NCBI RefSeq assembly: GCF_025736875.1
Contig: NZ_CP107052.1
Span: 1,816,501 to 1,880,500 of the forward strand
DNA: 64,000 nucleotides
Reading direction: 5' to 3'
Source of the DNA: Candidatus Kirkpatrickella diaphorinae
GTDB lineage: Bacteria; Pseudomonadota; Alphaproteobacteria; Acetobacterales; Acetobacteraceae
Made by a program: the position numbers and the translations under genes. Every line of letters starts with the position of its first letter. Position 1 is the first letter of the stretch. The notes beneath the pieces are model-generated. The model did no database searches, had not been told where the DNA came from, and worked only from the letters and a program-made list of their open reading frames with translations. This document shows, one piece after another, positions 1-9,776 of the stretch.

Positions 1-527
1 GCGGGTTCATTAACAATCTCAACGCGCATATCCCATATTCGTCGCGCATTGTGCAATTCTTCATCGACGTTTTTTCCCTTCAGAAAAAGGGCAACGCCAT
101 CAGGCTGAAGAAGCGGGGCGGACCAGCCAATCAAGCGGTCCAGCGACGCCAGGGCGCGCGCTGTGATGATCGGCGCAGGCGGCAGGGAAACGCTTTCAAT
201 ACGGTCACAGATCACTTTTGCGTTGACCGCACAGGCGCGCGCCGCTTCACGCAGAAAAGCGCATTTCCGCTGATCCGACTCAACCAACGTGATGTCGATG
301 TCGCACGCAATTCCGATAATAAGCCCGGGGAAACCCCCGCCCGATCCAAGGTCAATGACGCGACTTCCTGAAGGGATCAAGGGCATCAGGCGCAGGGAGT
401 CCGCGATGTGCCGTGTCCATATATTCTGCGCGTCGCGCGCGCTGACGAGATTAATGCGCGCATTCCACTTCAGCAGCATCGACTCAAAATGCCGCAAACG
501 GGACATTTTATCGTCACTGAGTTGCAT
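1..527 (-). CDS. rsmG: 16S rRNA (guanine-N7) methyltransferase RsmG, C-terminus cut by window edge
   Basis: RsmG (GidB) methylates a guanine in the 530 loop of 16S rRNA using S-adenosylmethionine. Reading the minus strand from the ATG at 527 gives MQLSDDKMSRLRHFESMLLK, then WNARINLVSARD and the SAM-binding motif IDLGSGGGFPGL at about residues 65-76, followed by LVESDQRKCAFLRE. These are hallmark RsmG blocks. The frame stays open to base 1, so about 175 residues are visible and the C-terminal tail is missing. The start overlaps the mnmG stop (TGATG), so the two genes are translationally coupled. In alphaproteobacteria mnmG-rsmG is usually followed by parA-parB, which would lie beyond the left edge. 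Confidence 0.95.
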   Translation of the reverse strand, partial: MQLSDDKMSRLRHFESMLLKWNARINLVSARDAQNIWTRHIADSLRLMPLIPSGSRVIDLGSGGGFPGLIIGIACDIDITLVESDQRKCAFLREAARACAVNAKVICDRIESVSLPPAPIITARALASLDRLIGWSAPLLQPDGVALFLKGKNVDEELHNARRIWDMRVEIVNEP

Positions 528-2386
528 CAGGCGGCGTACCGGACATGGGCCAGAAGCGCGATCAATGCTGCAGGCGTCACGCCGGGCACGCGCTGCGCCG
601 CAGCGAAACTCGCCGGGCGCGCGCGGGAGAGACGCTCCTGCATTTCCAGACTGAGCCCCCCGATTTTGGAATAATCAAGGTCATCCGCGAGGACGAGATC
701 CGACTCAGCTTCCAACTGTTTGACCTCACGCGCCTGTCGCTGCAAATAGCCGCCATAACGCGCCTCTGTCTGCAAATGGTCCTGCACGCGGCGGGGCAAT
801 TCAGCATACCAGGGCGCGATGGCTGACCAGTCTTCAATCGTCTGCCCTAAAGCCAGGATGTCCATAATGGACCGTTTGCGGCCATCCTGTGAGACGTTCA
901 GCCCGGCTTGCTTGAGTTGCGCGGGGTTCAAAGCAGGTTCAGATGCTTGTCTGATGGCTACTTCAATGGCGTCGCGCGCCCGCTCAAACGCTTGAAGTCG
1001 CGCCGATCCGACACAACCATACGTTGCGCCCAGCCTTGTTAAGCGCAGGTCTGCATTATCCGCCCGCAGCAGCAGGCGATATTCCGCGCGGGAGGTGAAC
1101 ATGCGATAAGGTTCGGTCACACCTTGCAGAGTGAGGTCATCCAGCATCACGCCGATATAAGCCTGGTCCCGACTCAATATGAGAGGCGACGCGCCCGAGA
1201 CGTGGCGTGCTGCATTAAGCCCGGCAATAAGGCCCTGCGCCGCCGCTTCCTCATAACCTGTCGTGCCGTTGATCTGCCCGGCAAAATAAAGCCCCTTTAT
1301 GCCGCGCAGGGAGAGATCAGGCTGCAGGGCGCGTGGGTCGACGTGATCATACTCCACCGCATAGCCTGGCGCGGCGATCTGCGCATGCGACAGGCCGGGA
1401 ATTGACGCGATAATCTGCTTTTGAACCGCAAGCGGAAAGCTCGTCGAAATTCCGTTCGGGTAAACGAGATCGCCGCCAGGATGGCCGGGAAGCGCCTCCG
1501 GCTCCAGAAAAATTTGATGACTCTCCCGCTCACCAAATTTGACGATCTTATCCTCAATCGATGGGCAGTAACGCGGGCCCCGCCCTGCAATTGCGCCGCC
1601 ATAAAGCGCTGACGCGGCAAGATTATCGCGGATGATCTGATGCGTTTCTGACGTGGTATGGGTGATGCGACATGGCAGCGTTTTATTCGGAAGATGCGAT
1701 GTCATACGGCTGAACGGTTCGGGCGCGTGGTCACTAGGGTCTTCCTGCAGAGCCTCCCAATCAATCGTTTCCCGCAGAAGCCGCGGCGGCGTGCCGGTTT
1801 TGAGCCGTGACATGGGCAGATCCATGGCCCGAAGGCGTGCAGCAAGGCGCGTGGCCGGGTTTTCCCCTAACCTGCCCGCTGGCGTCTGCTCATGCCCGAT
1901 ATGGATGACACCGCCGAGGAAAGTGCCGGTCGTCAGCACGACCGCACCGGCGTGATACTCCCTGCCATCCGCGCAAATCACACCCGCCACGCGCCCCGAC
2001 TTGACGATGAGATCCGCAACCTCTCCGCACACGATTTCAAGATTGGGCGTTTCTGCAAGGAGCCTCTTGATCGCCTTGGCATAAAGGTGCCGATCCGCCT
2101 GCGCGCGTGGGCCATGGACTGCGGGGCCTTTTGAGCGGTTCAGCAGCTTGAAATGGATGCCCGCCTCATCCGCCGCCCGACCCATCAGGCCATCAAGCGC
2201 GTCGATCTCCCGCACGAGGTGGCCTTTCCCGATACCACCAATCGCCGGATTGCAGGACATGGCGCCAATCGTCTCAGGGCGTTGCGTCAGCAGGGCCGTG
2301 CGCGCGCCGAAACGTGCGGACGCACTTGCGGCCTCACTCCCGGCATGGCCGCCGCCGATGATAATGACGTCAAATTGGTGCGACAT
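527..2386 (-). CDS. mnmG: tRNA uridine-5-carboxymethylaminomethyl modification enzyme MnmG (GidA)
   Basis: MnmG is the FAD-dependent partner of MnmE; together they make the 5-carboxymethylaminomethyl modification at the wobble uridine (U34) of certain tRNAs. The 619-residue protein has the N-terminal Rossmann FAD motif GGGHAG (residues 11-16), the family signature around MSCNPAIGGIGKGHLVREID (about 43-62), a TTGTFLGG block, and the C-terminal helical domain that contacts MnmE. The length is normal for the family (about 620). It lies 8 bp downstream of mnmE and overlaps the rsmG start, so mnmE-mnmG-rsmG reads as one minus-strand operon. Confidence 0.97.
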   Translation of the reverse strand: MSHQFDVIIIGGGHAGSEAASASARFGARTALLTQRPETIGAMSCNPAIGGIGKGHLVREIDALDGLMGRAADEAGIHFKLLNRSKGPAVHGPRAQADRHLYAKAIKRLLAETPNLEIVCGEVADLIVKSGRVAGVICADGREYHAGAVVLTTGTFLGGVIHIGHEQTPAGRLGENPATRLAARLRAMDLPMSRLKTGTPPRLLRETIDWEALQEDPSDHAPEPFSRMTSHLPNKTLPCRITHTTSETHQIIRDNLAASALYGGAIAGRGPRYCPSIEDKIVKFGERESHQIFLEPEALPGHPGGDLVYPNGISTSFPLAVQKQIIASIPGLSHAQIAAPGYAVEYDHVDPRALQPDLSLRGIKGLYFAGQINGTTGYEEAAAQGLIAGLNAARHVSGASPLILSRDQAYIGVMLDDLTLQGVTEPYRMFTSRAEYRLLLRADNADLRLTRLGATYGCVGSARLQAFERARDAIEVAIRQASEPALNPAQLKQAGLNVSQDGRKRSIMDILALGQTIEDWSAIAPWYAELPRRVQDHLQTEARYGGYLQRQAREVKQLEAESDLVLADDLDYSKIGGLSLEMQERLSRARPASFAAAQRVPGVTPAALIALLAHVRYAA

Positions 2387-2394
2387 GATGAAGC

Positions 2395-3690
2395 TTATTT
2401 CCCGATGCAGAACTGGCCAAATATCACATCCAGCAAAGATTCGACATTTATTTGACCGGTGATCCTCCCGAGAGCGCGCATGGCGAGGCGTAGTGACTCG
2501 CCGCGCAATTCCGGGAAAGGCGTTTGACGCGCCTCCATAAGGTAGGCACGCGCCTCCTCAATCCCGGCGCGATGACGCGCGCGCGTCAAGGGCGTGGTCG
2601 ACACATCTTTCAATTTTTTGATGCGCGTTGCGAGCAGACTCAAAAGGGTATCGATACTCTGCCCGGTTAATGTGCTGATAGCGAGGTCACGACGCGGCTC
2701 TGCATCAAGATCACACTTCGTGCGGATCATCACGGCATCGTCCGCGATCTTTTCCGGCGGAGAACCTTCATAGAGATGCAGGACGACGTCCGCGTGTTTC
2801 ACGTGAAACAATGCGCGCTTAATGCCCTCCGCCTCAATCTCATCCTCTGTTTCCCGCAACCCGGCCGTATCGAGAAGACGCAGCTTCATCCCCTCAAAGA
2901 GCCATTCAACCGCAACCACGTCGCGCGTCGTCCCGGCACGTGCCGTCACAATGGCTGCATCATAACCCGCAAGCGTATTTAGGAGGCTCGACTTGCCCAC
3001 GTTTGGCGCGCCCGCAATGACGACCGTCAATCCGCGTTGCACGATTTCTCCGCGATGATTTCCGAGATGCGCCTCCATTTCTTCAAGGAGCGCATCCATA
3101 TGTGACTCAATATGCGCGGTTGTCGCCGCCTCACCCACCTCATCCGGGAAGTCGATCAACGCCTCCTGCCGTGCCAGAAGGTGACTCAGTTTTTCCCGCC
3201 AACCATCATAGAGGCGTGATAGGGCGCCTTCCGATTGCGCGAGGGCCTGTTGGCGCTGCATCTGGCTTTCCGCCGCCACAAGGTCAGCGATCGCTTCGGC
3301 CTGAATCAGATCAAGGCGCTGATGAAGAACGGCGCGACGCGTAAATTCTCCGGGCTCCGCGGGGCGCGCGCCATGTGCGACGAGTGCTTCCGAAACCGCA
3401 TCGATCACGGCCGGGCCTGCGTGAAGGTGCAGTTCAGCACCATCCTCCCCTGTATAGGAATGCGGCCCGGGCAGCCACAAAACAACAGCCTCATCCAGAA
3501 TGTCGCTCTGGTGGCGGAGGCGGCGAAGACTGGCACGCCGCGGCGCTGGCAGTGCGCCACTGCATAAATTTTGGAGGATGGCGCGTGATCGGGGACCGCT
3601 GATGCGCATCACCGCAATTGCGCCGCCAAGGCCCGTTGCGAGGGCAAAAATCGTTGCATTCTCAGGAGGCGTGGTCGTAGAAACTGTCAT
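2395..3690 (-). CDS. mnmE: tRNA modification GTPase MnmE (TrmE)
   Basis: MnmE is the GTP- and folate-binding half of the MnmEG complex that modifies tRNA U34. In this 431-residue protein the N-terminal formyl-THF domain is followed by a helical domain with an inserted Ras-like G domain: P-loop GAPNVGKS (227-234), G3 DTAG (274-277) and G4 TKCD (324-327). The protein ends in CIGK (428-431), the invariant C-terminal Cys motif. It starts at the ATG at 3690 and faces away from ogt with only 25 bp between the two start codons, so the promoters must overlap or lie inside the genes. It is slightly shorter than the E. coli protein, with no motif missing. Confidence 0.97.
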   Translation of the reverse strand: MTVSTTTPPENATIFALATGLGGAIAVMRISGPRSRAILQNLCSGALPAPRRASLRRLRHQSDILDEAVVLWLPGPHSYTGEDGAELHLHAGPAVIDAVSEALVAHGARPAEPGEFTRRAVLHQRLDLIQAEAIADLVAAESQMQRQQALAQSEGALSRLYDGWREKLSHLLARQEALIDFPDEVGEAATTAHIESHMDALLEEMEAHLGNHRGEIVQRGLTVVIAGAPNVGKSSLLNTLAGYDAAIVTARAGTTRDVVAVEWLFEGMKLRLLDTAGLRETEDEIEAEGIKRALFHVKHADVVLHLYEGSPPEKIADDAVMIRTKCDLDAEPRRDLAISTLTGQSIDTLLSLLATRIKKLKDVSTTPLTRARHRAGIEEARAYLMEARQTPFPELRGESLRLAMRALGRITGQINVESLLDVIFGQFCIGK

Positions 3691-3715
3691 TTCATTCTAT
3701 ACGGAGATACGTGTC

Positions 3716-4195
3716 ATGCCCCAACTCTCCTTCCATGCGCCTTTCGGCGCGTTAACGCTCAGTGAGGAAGATGGCGCGCTTGTCTCTCTGGATTGGGGCT
3801 GGGGCCGGGATCAGGATGAGACCCCCCTTCTAGCACGGGCGCGCGACCTGCTCGAAGGTTATTTTGACGGTGAGGTCAAGGAATTTGCGCTTCCGATGCA
3901 GCCTTTAGGGACACAATACCGCCGTCGCGTCTGGGAAATGCTCCGCCAAATCCCGTATGGTGAAACCGTCACTTACGGGCAAATCGCGGCGAAAATCGGT
4001 GGGAGTCCGCGTTCCGTCGGTGGCGCTGTCGGGGCAAACCCCCTTCCGATCCTGATTCCGTGCCACCGTGTCATTGGCCAGCATGGTCTTGGCGGCTATT
4101 CTGGTGGCAACGGGTCGGAGGACAAGATTTTTCTTCTCCAGTTGGAAGGCATTCAGCCCGCCGCCACGTCAAACCGGGTCTTTGCTGCCGGTTAA
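3716..4195 (+). CDS. ogt: Methylated-DNA--protein-cysteine methyltransferase
   Basis: A suicide repair enzyme that transfers methyl groups from O6-methylguanine in DNA to its own cysteine. The 159-residue product carries the active-site motif PCHRVI (Cys116) within NPLPILIPCHRVIG, the upstream helix-turn-helix segment YGETVTYGQIAAKIGG (81-96), and the downstream GYSGG loop. I start at the ATG at 3716, preceded by GGAG at 3703-3706; the open frame runs further upstream, but that part is antisense to mnmE and looks non-coding. The short form without an AdaA-type N-terminus is the Ogt/MGMT class. Its 3' end overlaps the convergent chvG by 27 bp. Confidence 0.93.
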   Translation: MPQLSFHAPFGALTLSEEDGALVSLDWGWGRDQDETPLLARARDLLEGYFDGEVKEFALPMQPLGTQYRRRVWEMLRQIPYGETVTYGQIAAKIGGSPRSVGGAVGANPLPILIPCHRVIGQHGLGGYSGGNGSEDKIFLLQLEGIQPAATSNRVFAAG

Positions 4196-5935
4196 ATGTG
4201 ACGGTGGCGGTGCACCCGGTAAAATAATGACGAAACGCGCCCCGATAATGCCCCCATCCTCCTTAAGGCGGTTTTCAGCATAAATCTGCCCGTTAGAAGC
4301 TTCGATGATTTGCCGGCTGATCGATAATCCAAGCCCGGAATGCTGGCCAAACGACTCGCTTTTCGGCCGTTCCGAGTAAAAGCGGTCAAAAATCTCTTCC
4401 ATCCGCAAAGGAGGAATACCCGGCCCTTCATCGCTGATTGTGATGCGGATCTTATCGCCCGACTTCTCACCCTCCAGGATGATTTTGCCATTCTCCGGCG
4501 AGAAAGACAGCGCGTTGTTGATGATGTTGCGGAGCACCTGCACCAGCCTGTCCTCAATGGCCCAGGCGAAAAGCGGGGTAAGCCCGTTTACCTGCACAAT
4601 GATCTCCGGATCACCGGGCCGCCGGGTCGTCTGGTGCATATCGCGCAACGTCGTCAGAATATGCGCCACATCGGTCGCCGCCGCACGCAATCGGGAAAGC
4701 TCGGCATCAATCCGGCTGGCCACAGCAATATCCGTTATCAGACGGTCAAGCCGCTGAACATCACTTTCGATAATGCCTAGCAGGCGCTTCTGCTGCACAT
4801 CCGACGTAATGCGGGGCAAGGTTTCGATGGCGGAGCGTATGGAGGAGAGCGGGTTTTTCAATTCATGACTAACATCGGCGGCGAAACGCTCGGTTGCGTC
4901 CATCCGCGCCCACAGCCCCGTGATATTTCGCCGAAGCGCGCGTGCCAGAATGCCGATCTCGTCCCGTCTTGCCAGAAGATCCTCCGCAATATCGTCTATT
5001 CTTCCGGGCCCCTTTTCAAGATCATTCGAGGCGACGGCCAGCCGCAATAAAGGCCGCGCGATTGTCAGGGAAAGATACCATGAGAGGAAAACCGTCACCC
5101 CCATCGCAACCAGGAAAAGCGAAAATATTGAAGATCGCACCGCCAGCACTGAGCGATCCACCTCCGGTGCCCCACGCGTCAACTGTAAAATGCCGATCGT
5201 CTGCCCTTCATGGATGACGGGTTCCGCGACGGTGATGATGAGCTTATGGCCCGCTGTCCTGCGGATATAAGGCGGCGCATCATCCCCATATTTGCCGACA
5301 ACTCGGGCCGGGCGCGAGGGATGATCGGCGTTTTCCAGCGTGACAATGCCATGCCGTGAGGAAAGCGGAAGGAGCGAGAAAAGCCAGGAGTAGAGGCGCG
5401 TCACAAAGTGCTGCGGTGCGGGCGGCGAATCAAGGTCGCGAATCACGGGTGACGCCGCATCCGAGTCGGGCAGGAATTCAATATGGCAGCCCGTGCGGTT
5501 TCCGCGACGCACGCAGATAAAAGCGCCGCGGCTGGTAGCGACAACGCGCCCCGCGGGGCCGTATAATCGCGCTTCAACCAGAGGGCTTGGTTCTGTCAGG
5601 CGGAGGAGGAGCGGCCGGGCCAGCGCAGCGTCCAGGACATAGTCACTCGCGACAAAATTCCGCCCGGATCGACGCGTGACAGCGCTTTGACCGAGAGCCG
5701 CGGCGTAAATATGCGCCTGCTCCCGCAAGGCATTCACCTCGGTTTCAAGCAGCGAATTCTGAAAATCCTTCAGGAAAAGCAGCGTTACGGCCAGAAGCGC
5801 CAAGGGCAACGTGTTGAGCAGGAGGATGCGCCGCATGAGCGGTGATGAAAATTCCCGGAGATCGGGCCGCGCGCGATGCCCCCAATTCCGGATTTTATCG
5901 GCGAGGATGCGCGTCATGAGTCGGGACATCTTCAC
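4169..5935 (-). CDS. chvG: Sensor histidine kinase, ChvG/ExoS type
   Basis: Membrane sensor kinase of the ChvG-ChvI system, which in alphaproteobacteria responds to acid and envelope stress. The 588-residue order is: cytoplasmic N-tail, TM1 (about 36-56), a periplasmic sensor domain of about 210 residues, TM2 (about 267-288), HAMP linker, HisKA domain with SHELKNP (phospho-acceptor His357), and an HATPase domain ending with DEGPGIP and SGLGLSISRQII. The N-terminal RRILLLNTLPLALLAV segment resembles ChvG stimulus-sensing proteins. It lies 60 bp downstream of chvI on the same strand, so the two are probably co-transcribed. The 3' end overlaps convergent ogt by 27 bp. Symbol by family resemblance; the signal sensed in this organism is not known. 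Confidence 0.88.
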   Translation of the reverse strand: MKMSRLMTRILADKIRNWGHRARPDLREFSSPLMRRILLLNTLPLALLAVTLLFLKDFQNSLLETEVNALREQAHIYAAALGQSAVTRRSGRNFVASDYVLDAALARPLLLRLTEPSPLVEARLYGPAGRVVATSRGAFICVRRGNRTGCHIEFLPDSDAASPVIRDLDSPPAPQHFVTRLYSWLFSLLPLSSRHGIVTLENADHPSRPARVVGKYGDDAPPYIRRTAGHKLIITVAEPVIHEGQTIGILQLTRGAPEVDRSVLAVRSSIFSLFLVAMGVTVFLSWYLSLTIARPLLRLAVASNDLEKGPGRIDDIAEDLLARRDEIGILARALRRNITGLWARMDATERFAADVSHELKNPLSSIRSAIETLPRITSDVQQKRLLGIIESDVQRLDRLITDIAVASRIDAELSRLRAAATDVAHILTTLRDMHQTTRRPGDPEIIVQVNGLTPLFAWAIEDRLVQVLRNIINNALSFSPENGKIILEGEKSGDKIRITISDEGPGIPPLRMEEIFDRFYSERPKSESFGQHSGLGLSISRQIIEASNGQIYAENRLKEDGGIIGARFVIILPGAPPPSHLTGSKDPV

Positions 5936-5995
5936 ACACCCACCTTAAATGGCGGAGTCATATGATCAAGGCCCCCGACGCCGCTCACAGGTGCA

Positions 5996-6703
5996 TCAGC
6001 GCTCCTTATAACGGTAGCCAATTCCGTAAAGTGTTTCGATTTGGTTAAATTCCCCATCCACCTGGCGGAATTTTTTACGAACACGCTTGATGTGGCTGTC
6101 GATTGTCCGGTCATCAACATAAACAGCATCGCCGTAAGCGGCGTCGATCAGCTGGTCCCGGGATTTGACAATACCGGGCCGTGTGGCCAGCGCTTTGACG
6201 AGAAGAAATTCCGTCACGGTCAACATGATATCCTGCCCGTTCCACAAACATTGGTGACGCATCTCATCCAATGTCAGCGGCCCACGCGTCAGGACGCATT
6301 GCGCCGCTGGCCCGCCCTCCGCCCGGCTTGCATCCTGCCGGCGCAGCAGGGCCCGAATCCTCTCCAATAACAGGCGTTGGGAAAAGGGCTTTGTGATGTA
6401 ATCATCCGCGCCGAGTCGCAATCCCATGAGCTGGTCAAGCTCCTCATCTTTGGAGGACAGGAAGATCACCGGAAGATTGGACCGCGCGCGCAGGCGTTGC
6501 AGCAATTCCATCCCGTCCATACGCGGCATTTTAATGTCGAGAATAGCGAGGCTGATGGGGTGGGATAATAAGCGTTGAAGGGCGGCTTCACTGTCACTGA
6601 ACGTTTCGACATCAAAACCTTCAGCCTCCAGCGTCATCTGGACAGAGGTCAGGATATTGCGATCATCATCCACGAGGGCGATCACGTGCTTTGCGGAGGT
6701 CAT
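5996..6703 (-). CDS. chvI: Response regulator ChvI, OmpR/PhoB family
   Basis: DNA-binding response regulator paired with ChvG. It has 235 residues: a receiver domain (1-120) with acidic triad VDDD (11-14), phospho-acceptor Asp56 in [10 protein letters not shown], and the conserved Lys in DYITKPFSQ; then a winged-helix C-terminal domain ending in TLYGIGYRY, typical of OmpR/PhoB proteins. The N-terminus ([20 protein letters not shown]) closely follows alphaproteobacterial ChvI. It is first in the chvI-chvG operon and diverges from grpE across a 234-bp gap that should contain both promoters. The usual alphaproteobacterial neighbours hprK and rapZ do not follow; rapZ is found 32 kb away. Confidence 0.92.
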   Translation of the reverse strand: MTSAKHVIALVDDDRNILTSVQMTLEAEGFDVETFSDSEAALQRLLSHPISLAILDIKMPRMDGMELLQRLRARSNLPVIFLSSKDEELDQLMGLRLGADDYITKPFSQRLLLERIRALLRRQDASRAEGGPAAQCVLTRGPLTLDEMRHQCLWNGQDIMLTVTEFLLVKALATRPGIVKSRDQLIDAAYGDAVYVDDRTIDSHIKRVRKKFRQVDGEFNQIETLYGIGYRYKER

Positions 6704-6937
6704 TACCTTGAGCCTGACAATAAAATTTAGTGCTGAACCAATGGTTGGGGTTGGCTTTCAGCCGATGACTGCTACCTATAACGCATCGGCATGCTATGCC
6801 CAAGTAAGGATAGTAAACCGATATGCCGCTTTGCAACGGGATGTTAAAACGACTCGGGGCACCTTAAAAGTCGCGCGCTTTCAAGGTATGGGGGCAAATG
6901 TAAACGCGGCCCGGACCGGGCCAGGCAGTAAGGCTTG
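6704..6937. other. Divergent intergenic region between chvI and grpE
   Basis: This 234-bp gap should hold the promoters of chvI (leftward) and grpE (rightward). No hrcA gene precedes grpE and no CIRCE inverted repeat (TTAGCACTC-N9-GAGTGCTAA) is visible. A CTTGAAA element lies on the minus strand at about 6882-6888, but I could not place a convincing -10 partner facing grpE. A TAAGG sequence just before 6938 serves as the grpE ribosome-binding site. Confidence 0.4.
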
Positions 6938-7534
6938 ATGACGATGACAAAGGAAAACGCGAACCCCGATGACCTGACCCCCGGGGGCGAGACCCCTCAT
7001 GAAGGTATATCATCGGAGAATATTGCGGCCGACACCGCCGAAACAGGTTCAGCCGATGAAAACGAAGCGCGCATTCAGGAATTTAAAGATAAGTGGATGC
7101 GGGCCGAGGCTGAACTTCAGAATTACCGGGCGCGCTCAAAACGCGATATTGACGATGCGCGCCAATATGCCATCCAGAAATTTGCCCGCGATGTCGTGGA
7201 AGCCGCTGAAAATTTGCAGCGTGGCCTCGCCTCACTCCCGCCGCGCTCAGAGAATGACGAACCGCTCCTCTCGAAATTACGTGAAGGGCTGGAGAGCACA
7301 GAGCGGTCTTTTATCAGCATCCTCGAACGTCATGGAATTGCCTGCGATCACCCGAAAGGCAAAAGCTTCGATGCCAATCTGCATCAGGCCATGGCGGAAA
7401 CTGAGTCGGCTGAGCACACGCCCGGCACGGTGGTTGAGTCCTGGACTCCGACGTGGACATTGCATGGAAGGCTGCTGAAACCCGCCATGGTGGTTGTTTC
7501 CAAGGGCAAATCCGAAGGTGGGGAAAGCACTTAA
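6938..7534 (+). CDS. grpE: Nucleotide exchange factor GrpE
   Basis: GrpE releases ADP from DnaK and so drives the chaperone cycle. The 198-residue protein has an acidic, low-complexity N-terminus, a long coiled-coil helix (DKWMRAEAELQNYRARSKRD, about 52-71), and a C-terminal beta domain. The motif HPKGKSFDANLHQAM precedes the conserved end GTVVESWTPTWTLHGRLLKPAMVVVSKG. I chose the ATG at 6938, with TAAGG five bases upstream, over a TTG one codon earlier. It is followed by dnaK after 139 bp that contain a separate promoter, so dnaK can be expressed independently. Confidence 0.95.
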   Translation: MTMTKENANPDDLTPGGETPHEGISSENIAADTAETGSADENEARIQEFKDKWMRAEAELQNYRARSKRDIDDARQYAIQKFARDVVEAAENLQRGLASLPPRSENDEPLLSKLREGLESTERSFISILERHGIACDHPKGKSFDANLHQAMAETESAEHTPGTVVESWTPTWTLHGRLLKPAMVVVSKGKSEGGEST

Positions 7535-7550
7535 TTTCGGCGGCGGGGAC

Positions 7551-7579
7551 TTGAAATTCCCCCTTCCGGTTCTTAAAAT
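7551..7579 (+). promoter_or_regulatory. Candidate heat-shock/housekeeping promoter of dnaK
   Basis: TTGAAA at 7551-7556 and TAAAAT at 7574-7579 are separated by exactly 17 bp. The -35 is preceded by C, giving the CTTGAAA element shared with sigma32-type promoters; the -10 is closer to sigma70. This fits heat-inducible dnaK transcription starting near 7586, just before a perfect palindrome. Read from sequence only. Confidence 0.55.
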
Positions 7580-7590
7580 TCGGTATCAGA

Positions 7591-7606
7591 TACGCTCCGG
7601 AGCGTA
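7591..7606. repeat. Perfect 16-bp palindrome in dnaK leader
   Basis: TACGCTCCGGAGCGTA is a perfect inverted repeat placed at the predicted dnaK transcription start, about 68 bp before the ATG. It is not CIRCE. It could be an operator, or an 8-bp stem with little or no loop near the mRNA 5' end. No known regulator is assigned. Confidence 0.6.
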
Positions 7607-7673
7607 ACGTTATACCAAAGGGTCATGATCGGTGCCTTGCAGGGCTGGTGATGACCGCTGAAAGGAAGCAGAA

Positions 7674-9584
7674 ATGAGCAAAGTAATCGGTATCGACCTC
7701 GGCACGACCAATTCCTGCGTCGCGATCCGTGAGGGCGATGAGAGCAAAGTCATCGAGAACAGCGAAGGCGCGCGCACGACGCCATCCATGGTCGCATTTT
7801 CCGACAATGGGGAGCGCCTTGTCGGCCAGGCCGCGAAGCGTCAGGCTGTCACCAACCCTTCCAACACGCTTTATGCCGTCAAACGCCTGATCGGGCGCAG
7901 CTATAGCGACCCGACCGTTGAAAAAGACAGGGCGATGGTGCCTTACGAGATCGTCAAAGGTGAGAATGGCGATGCGTGGGTTGAGGCGCGCGGTGAGAAA
8001 TACGCACCGTCACAGATTTCCGCCTTTGTCCTCGGCAAAATGAAGGAAACGGCAGAGGCTTATCTGGGTGAGAAAGTCGCCCAGGCTGTTATCACCGTCC
8101 CCGCGTACTTTAATGACGCCCAGCGTCAGGCCACACGCGATGCGGGTCGGATTGCCGGGCTTGAAGTCCTGCGCATCATTAATGAGCCGACTGCTGCCGC
8201 CCTGGCGTACGGCCTCGGCAAGCGTGATTCCGGCACAGTCGCCGTCTATGACCTTGGCGGTGGCACGTTCGATATTTCCGTTCTTGAGATCTCTGATGGC
8301 GTAATTGAAGTTAAATCGACCAATGGTGATACGTTCCTCGGTGGTGAGGATTTCGATAACCGCATCATTGGTTATCTCGCTGACGAATTCAAACGTGATC
8401 AGGGCATTGACCTGCGCGGCGACAAGCTCGCGCTGCAGCGCCTGAAGGAAGCCGCTGAAAAAGCCAAGATTGAGCTTTCCTCCTCCAAGGAGACGGAAAT
8501 CAATCTGCCCTTTATCACGGCAGATGCGTCCGGCCCGAAACATCTCGTCGTCAAATTGTCACGCGCCAAGCTGGAAAGCCTGGTGGATGATCTGATTGAG
8601 CGCACGTTGGGCCCGTGTCGCGCTGCGTTGAAAGATGCCGCGATCAGCGCCAATGAGATTGATGAGGTCATTCTTGTCGGCGGCATGACGCGTATGCCGA
8701 AAGTCATCGACACGGTGAAGCAGTTCTTCGGGAAGGACCCGGCCCGTAACGTTAATCCGGATGAGGTTGTCGCGATTGGTGCCGCCATTCAGGGCGCTGT
8801 CCTGAAAGGTGACGTCAAGGATGTTCTGCTTCTGGACGTCACGCCGCTCTCACTGGGTATTGAGACGAAAGGCGGAATCTTCACCCGCCTGATTGACCGC
8901 AATACGACGATCCCGACGAAAAAGAGCCAGGTTTTCTCCACGGCTGAAGATAATCAGAGCGCTGTCACCATCAAGGTTTTCCAGGGTGAGCGTGAGATGG
9001 CCGCGGATAATAAACTGCTCGGCAATTTTGACCTGACCGGCATCACGCCCGCCCCGCGCGGTGTGCCGCAGATTGAAGTCACATTCGATATTGATGCGAA
9101 TGGTATCGTCAATGTCTCCGCCAAGGATCAGGCTACCGGTAAGGAACAGCAGATCAAAATCCAGGCATCTGGCGGGCTTTCGGATACGGATATTGACCGC
9201 ATGGTGAAGGATGCTGAAGCGAATGCGGCGGCAGATAAAGCCAAACGTGAAATGGTCGAATTGCGCAATAATGCGGAAGCGCTGATCCATCAGACGGAGA
9301 AGTCGATCTCCGAAACGGGTGACAAGCTGCCTGAAGCGGATAAAGCAGAGGCGGAAGCCGCGGTCACCGCGGTGCGTGAAGCCGTCGCTGGCACGGACCC
9401 TGAAGCTTTGAAATCCGCGACAGAGCGCCTCACCCAGGCCGCGATGAAGATCGGCCAGGCAGCCTACGCAGCCTCCCAGCCAGAGGAAGGCGCGGCAGAA
9501 AATGCGTCATCAGGTGAGGCGAAGCCGGATGACAATGTTGTCGATGCTGACTTTGAGGATGTTGACGACAGCAAGAAAAGCTGA
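7674..9584 (+). CDS. dnaK: Molecular chaperone DnaK (Hsp70)
   Basis: ATP-driven Hsp70 chaperone acting with DnaJ and GrpE in protein folding and in control of the heat-shock sigma factor. The 636 residues show the three Hsp70 signatures: [13 protein letters not shown] near the N-terminus, [17 protein letters not shown] (about 191-207) and [13 protein letters not shown] (about 335-347). The linker region reads [16 protein letters not shown], followed by the substrate-binding domain and an acidic tail ending [16 protein letters not shown]. An AAGGAAG ribosome-binding site lies before the ATG. Long antisense open frames over this gene reflect codon bias and are not genes. Confidence 0.98.
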   Translation: MSKVIGIDLGTTNSCVAIREGDESKVIENSEGARTTPSMVAFSDNGERLVGQAAKRQAVTNPSNTLYAVKRLIGRSYSDPTVEKDRAMVPYEIVKGENGDAWVEARGEKYAPSQISAFVLGKMKETAEAYLGEKVAQAVITVPAYFNDAQRQATRDAGRIAGLEVLRIINEPTAAALAYGLGKRDSGTVAVYDLGGGTFDISVLEISDGVIEVKSTNGDTFLGGEDFDNRIIGYLADEFKRDQGIDLRGDKLALQRLKEAAEKAKIELSSSKETEINLPFITADASGPKHLVVKLSRAKLESLVDDLIERTLGPCRAALKDAAISANEIDEVILVGGMTRMPKVIDTVKQFFGKDPARNVNPDEVVAIGAAIQGAVLKGDVKDVLLLDVTPLSLGIETKGGIFTRLIDRNTTIPTKKSQVFSTAEDNQSAVTIKVFQGEREMAADNKLLGNFDLTGITPAPRGVPQIEVTFDIDANGIVNVSAKDQATGKEQQIKIQASGGLSDTDIDRMVKDAEANAAADKAKREMVELRNNAEALIHQTEKSISETGDKLPEADKAEAEAAVTAVREAVAGTDPEALKSATERLTQAAMKIGQAAYAASQPEEGAAENASSGEAKPDDNVVDADFEDVDDSKKS

Positions 9585-9624
9585 GTCGTCGCGGTCAATC
9601 ATCCGTGAGCTGATTGAAGCTGGT

Positions 9625-9658
9625 GCGTGCCCGTCTTTCCTGGGAAGGGCGGGCACGC
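9625..9658 (+). terminator. Long hairpin between dnaK and dnaJ
   Basis: GCGTGCCCG (9625-9633) pairs perfectly with CGGGCACGC (9650-9658), and the interior (CTTTCC/GGAAGG) extends the stem. No T-tract follows, so it is not a classical intrinsic terminator. It may be an mRNA stability or processing element that sets DnaK above DnaJ, or a partial terminator. Confidence 0.5.
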
Positions 9659-9776
9659 CGCTTCCGGCCGATATACTTCCATCTACCCGGGTTGAAAGCG
9701 ACCTGATTGATATCATCCCGGACTTTGAGACTTCCTGGCGAGACACGATGCCAAGACGCGCCTGACAGAGGATTCC

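Noticed and set aside
8010-8543. 177-codon minus-strand frame inside dnaK
   Set aside because: Shadow frame caused by codon bias over a fully conserved chaperone gene.
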